DNA of 64,000 nt from Halanaerobium saccharolyticum (GTDB lineage: Bacteria; Bacillota; Halanaerobiia; Halanaerobiales; Halanaerobiaceae): assembly GCF_004362045.1 (NCBI RefSeq), contig NZ_SNWX01000004.1:105396-169395 (forward strand), in the 5' to 3' direction. The position numbers and the translations under genes are program-made. Every line of letters starts with the position of its first letter. Position 1 is the first letter of the stretch. Positions 61,909-64,000 of the stretch are shown piece by piece. The notes beneath the pieces are model-generated. The model had not been told where the DNA came from. It did no database searches and saw only the letters and a program-made list of their open reading frames with translations.

Positions 61909-63030
61909 ATGAGTAATAATTTTGAGTTAAAGAAAAAATTCAATAATGCTCTTGTCAGCAATTCTAAGTCGGTGGTTTATCATAATCAGCGTCTAAAAAG
62001 CAAACTGGCAGAATTAGTTGAATCTAAAAGAGAACATTATCTGCTGGGGGTTAAAAATACCTCTCAGATTGAAAAAGAATTGGTGGATAAATTAACTGAG
62101 GATCAGGACTTTCTTCTACATACAATTGATAAGATGGCCAGAGGTGGAAGAGCAGTTGATCCTGAGCTAATCAATCCTCTAACAATGAGAGTGATGACCG
62201 GTTCCAGCAGTGGCGGCTGTCTTAATATTCTCCAGGGGATTAATGACCTGGCTCTGGGAACAGATGGTGGTGGCTCAGTTCTGGCTCCTGCAGCAGCGGT
62301 TTCTCTGTCTTCCCTGATGGCCAAAGGAATGGGACTTCAGGGAACTAAGAAGAGAGTTTCAACTGACAATTTAGAATTCACCCCGGGAATTGGCTTCATT
62401 TCCCATGACTTTAAGCTCTGTCTTCTGGCTTTAAAAAAGATTTTGAGTCAGGAGCAGCTGGCATCGGGTAGAGAAGTTGAATTAGAAAAAAATTTGACTA
62501 TTGCTCTGCCTGAGGTGGGAAGTGTTTTACTGCCGCATGGAGAAGATATGGCTGCTGTTACTTCAGAAATAGAAGCTGAGATGAGTTATTTTAACCTGAA
62601 TCGGATTGAGCTTACAGGTAGTGAAGATCGTGAGCAGGCAATTCAGATTATAGAAAAAGCTTTTGCACAGGGAAACGAGATTATAATAACTGCTGAAGGC
62701 CCTGTTGATTATTATGGTTATGGTGATTCTGTTGCCGGCAGTTTTAAAATTGCTGAGGCCGCCCAAAAAAGGAGCGGTAAATATTTAATGCGGGCAGCTA
62801 ATCTGGTCAATGCAACTGCTGTTACTATCCCCACTGACAGGCTGGGGGTGGCTTTAGTTTTACTGGCCAAACCTGGGATGGAAAGTGGATTTAAAGTAAT
62901 TAAATTGGCTGAGCGTTTACAAAAATGCTATAAGCGGCCAGAACTTTTTGTAAGATATTTTCTCAAAAATTATGCTGAAAAAGAAAATGATTTTCTAGGA
63001 GCTGATAATTTTGATCAATACTTTGAATAA
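61909..63030 (+). CDS. Amidase-signature-family protein in yhf operon
   Basis: A 373-residue protein with the amidase-signature core: GVKNTS (Lys49), TGSSSGGCLN (cis-Ser near 99-101) and ALGTDGGGSVLAPAAA (nucleophile Ser123). The triad is complete, although the protein is shorter than most family members (about 450-500). The C-terminal part (MRAANLVNATAVTIPTDRLG) also fits. It hydrolyses an amide or ester. It is not one of the E. coli yhf genes and takes a slot there. AAGGAG precedes the ATG; it overlaps the lactonase gene by 20 bases. Confidence 0.8.
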   Translation: MSNNFELKKKFNNALVSNSKSVVYHNQRLKSKLAELVESKREHYLLGVKNTSQIEKELVDKLTEDQDFLLHTIDKMARGGRAVDPELINPLTMRVMTGSSSGGCLNILQGINDLALGTDGGGSVLAPAAAVSLSSLMAKGMGLQGTKKRVSTDNLEFTPGIGFISHDFKLCLLALKKILSQEQLASGREVELEKNLTIALPEVGSVLLPHGEDMAAVTSEIEAEMSYFNLNRIELTGSEDREQAIQIIEKAFAQGNEIIITAEGPVDYYGYGDSVAGSFKIAEAAQKRSGKYLMRAANLVNATAVTIPTDRLGVALVLLAKPGMESGFKVIKLAERLQKCYKRPELFVRYFLKNYAEKENDFLGADNFDQYFE

Positions 63031-63907
63031 ACAAATAAAGGCAGAGGCGATGGGAATTACAATGTATCATGAACATTTAACTATAGATCTTTCAGAGCAG
63101 AAAAATGATCCAGATGCCCGGCTTGAAGGTGAGGCTCTGCTGCAGGATCTTAAAGAAATAAAAAAAGCAGGAGTTAGAACAATTGTCGAACTGACGAATA
63201 TCGGGATGGGAAGAGATGTAGAAAGACTCCGCTCGCTGGCTGACCAGCTGGGATTTAATATTGTTGCCAGCACAGGTTTTTACAAAGAACCCTATCTGCC
63301 AGATTTTTTCTATCAGAAGACTAAACAGGAACTGGTAGAATTGATGGTCAGCGAAATTAAAGATGGAATCGATGGAACAGATATCAAAGCCGGTGTGATT
63401 GGAGAAGTGGGTACCAGTCAAAAAATAACTGCAGCTGAGAAAAAATTACTGCAGGCTGCTGCTCTGGCTCAAAAGGAGACTGGAGTTCCGATTATTACCC
63501 ATCTGACACTTGGCAGCTGTGGACTGGAACAGCTTGAAATTTTAGAAAATGCAGGTGCTGATTTAACCAATGTGGCTCTCAGCCATCTTGATCTGGCAGA
63601 TGATATTGATTATGTGCTGGAGCTTGCTGCCAGAGGAGTATTTATCGGTATTGATACCATTGGTAAGTTAAAATATCAGAGTGATCAATTTAGAATTAAA
63701 TTGATTAAGGCACTGCTTAAAGCAGGTTTTAAAGATCAGATTTTAATTTCTACAGATATTACCCGGATGTCCCACTTAAAAGCAAATGGTGGTCACAGTT
63801 ATCAGTATCTTCTGGAAGAGTTTATTCCAAAATTAAAAGCAGCAGCTGTAAGCGAAGAAGAGATTGAAGGTATCCTGATTAATAATCCGGCAAAATTATT
63901 TTCATAA
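63011..63907 (+). CDS. php: Phosphotriesterase homology protein (Php-like lactonase)
   Basis: A 298-residue TIM-barrel hydrolase. It has MYHEHLTID (His20, His22), GEVGTS with Glu as the metal bridge (near 132, as in E. coli Php, unlike the Lys of the 29010 enzyme), ITHLTLG, SHLDL and the final Asp in STDITR. Start TTG 63011 lies 9-10 bases after TAGGAG inside the end of the amidase gene. Family members open lactones or phosphotriesters. It is in the same operon as YhfT and YhfS, as in E. coli. Confidence 0.87.
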   Translation: MINTLNKQIKAEAMGITMYHEHLTIDLSEQKNDPDARLEGEALLQDLKEIKKAGVRTIVELTNIGMGRDVERLRSLADQLGFNIVASTGFYKEPYLPDFFYQKTKQELVELMVSEIKDGIDGTDIKAGVIGEVGTSQKITAAEKKLLQAAALAQKETGVPIITHLTLGSCGLEQLEILENAGADLTNVALSHLDLADDIDYVLELAARGVFIGIDTIGKLKYQSDQFRIKLIKALLKAGFKDQILISTDITRMSHLKANGGHSYQYLLEEFIPKLKAAAVSEEEIEGILINNPAKLFS

Positions 63908-63940
63908 AAGATATCATTCTTATAAATGGAGGTTTTAAAG

Positions 63941-64000
63941 ATGAAGACTTATCCTCTTAAGTCACTGAGTGTGGAGCAAGCTATAAAATTACAGCATAAA
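63941..64000 (+). CDS. yhfS: YhfS-like protein, start only
   Basis: ATG 63941 follows GGAGG. The first 20 residues (MKTYPLKSLSVEQAIKLQHK) resemble the N-terminus of E. coli YhfS (MKTFPLQSL...), a PLP-dependent aminotransferase-fold protein. The rest lies outside the window. Confidence 0.7.
   Translation, partial: MKTYPLKSLSVEQAIKLQHK

Overview
The window is AT-rich DNA with strong Shine-Dalgarno sites (AGGAGG, GGGAGG) and frequent TTG/GTG starts. Proteins are rich in Lys, Glu and Ile. It carries many TRAP and PTS sugar transporters and no respiratory genes. This suggests a low-GC, Gram-positive-lineage, sugar-fermenting anaerobe, plausibly of the Halanaerobiales; the assignment is inference from style and gene content, not from a marker gene.

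Region 1 (1-19.2 kb) is an accessory island. It holds two XRE/ImmA-type regulator-protease units plus a broken third copy, a frameshifted IS110-family element with a candidate bridge RNA, and a HEPN-like gene pair. A YgiT-type zinc finger gene and a YvrJ gene with a decayed second copy follow. The most interesting part is a tightly overlapping three-gene unit at 9.1-10.4 kb: a PARP/ART-like toxin candidate, a small protein ending in LLAA, and a SecB-like chaperone. It looks like a toxin-antitoxin-chaperone system. After it come a reverse-strand phage replication remnant, a CapD/FlaA1-type sugar dehydratase, AbrB/RelE and Phd/RelE modules (the latter with a truncated toxin), a SEC-C protein, and about 450 bp of highly structured, gene-free DNA (17.25-17.69 kb) that is probably a non-coding RNA.

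Region 2 (19.3-26.6 kb) has a UvrD-like helicase broken by one frameshift. It is followed by an Old Yellow Enzyme-type flavoprotein, a C_GCAxxG_C_C redox protein, an iron alcohol dehydrogenase and a LysR regulator.

Region 3 (26.8-64 kb) is a run of sugar and sugar-acid islands, almost all on the + strand. (a) 26.8-33.5 kb: a PRD/EIIB/EIIA regulator, a phosphotriesterase-family lactonase, an ascorbate-type PTS (EIIA, EIIB, EIIC), a creatininase-family amidohydrolase and a SIS protein. (b) 34.6-43.7 kb: TRAP transporter, two SDRs, a 2-hydroxyacid dehydrogenase, a LarA-like racemase, an FGGY kinase and KDPG aldolase, which fits uptake and Entner-Doudoroff-type breakdown of a sugar acid. (c) 43.9-50.4 kb: ROK repressor, cupin-like protein, NagA, TRAP transporter and NagB, an amino-sugar pathway bracketed by two copies of one 21-bp operator. 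(d) 50.5-58.5 kb: ABC sugar transporter, a large phosphodiester-glycosidase (NAGPA-domain) protein, a LacI regulator and a GT-A-type glycosyltransferase, with two helically phased LacI operators. (e) 58.7-64 kb: a yhf-type operon (YhfZ, YhfY, YhfU, YhfT, an amidase-signature protein, Php lactonase, start of YhfS).

Recurring features are hairpins directly after the substrate-binding-protein genes of all three binding-protein-dependent transporters, and duplicated genes that decayed by internal deletion at short homologies.
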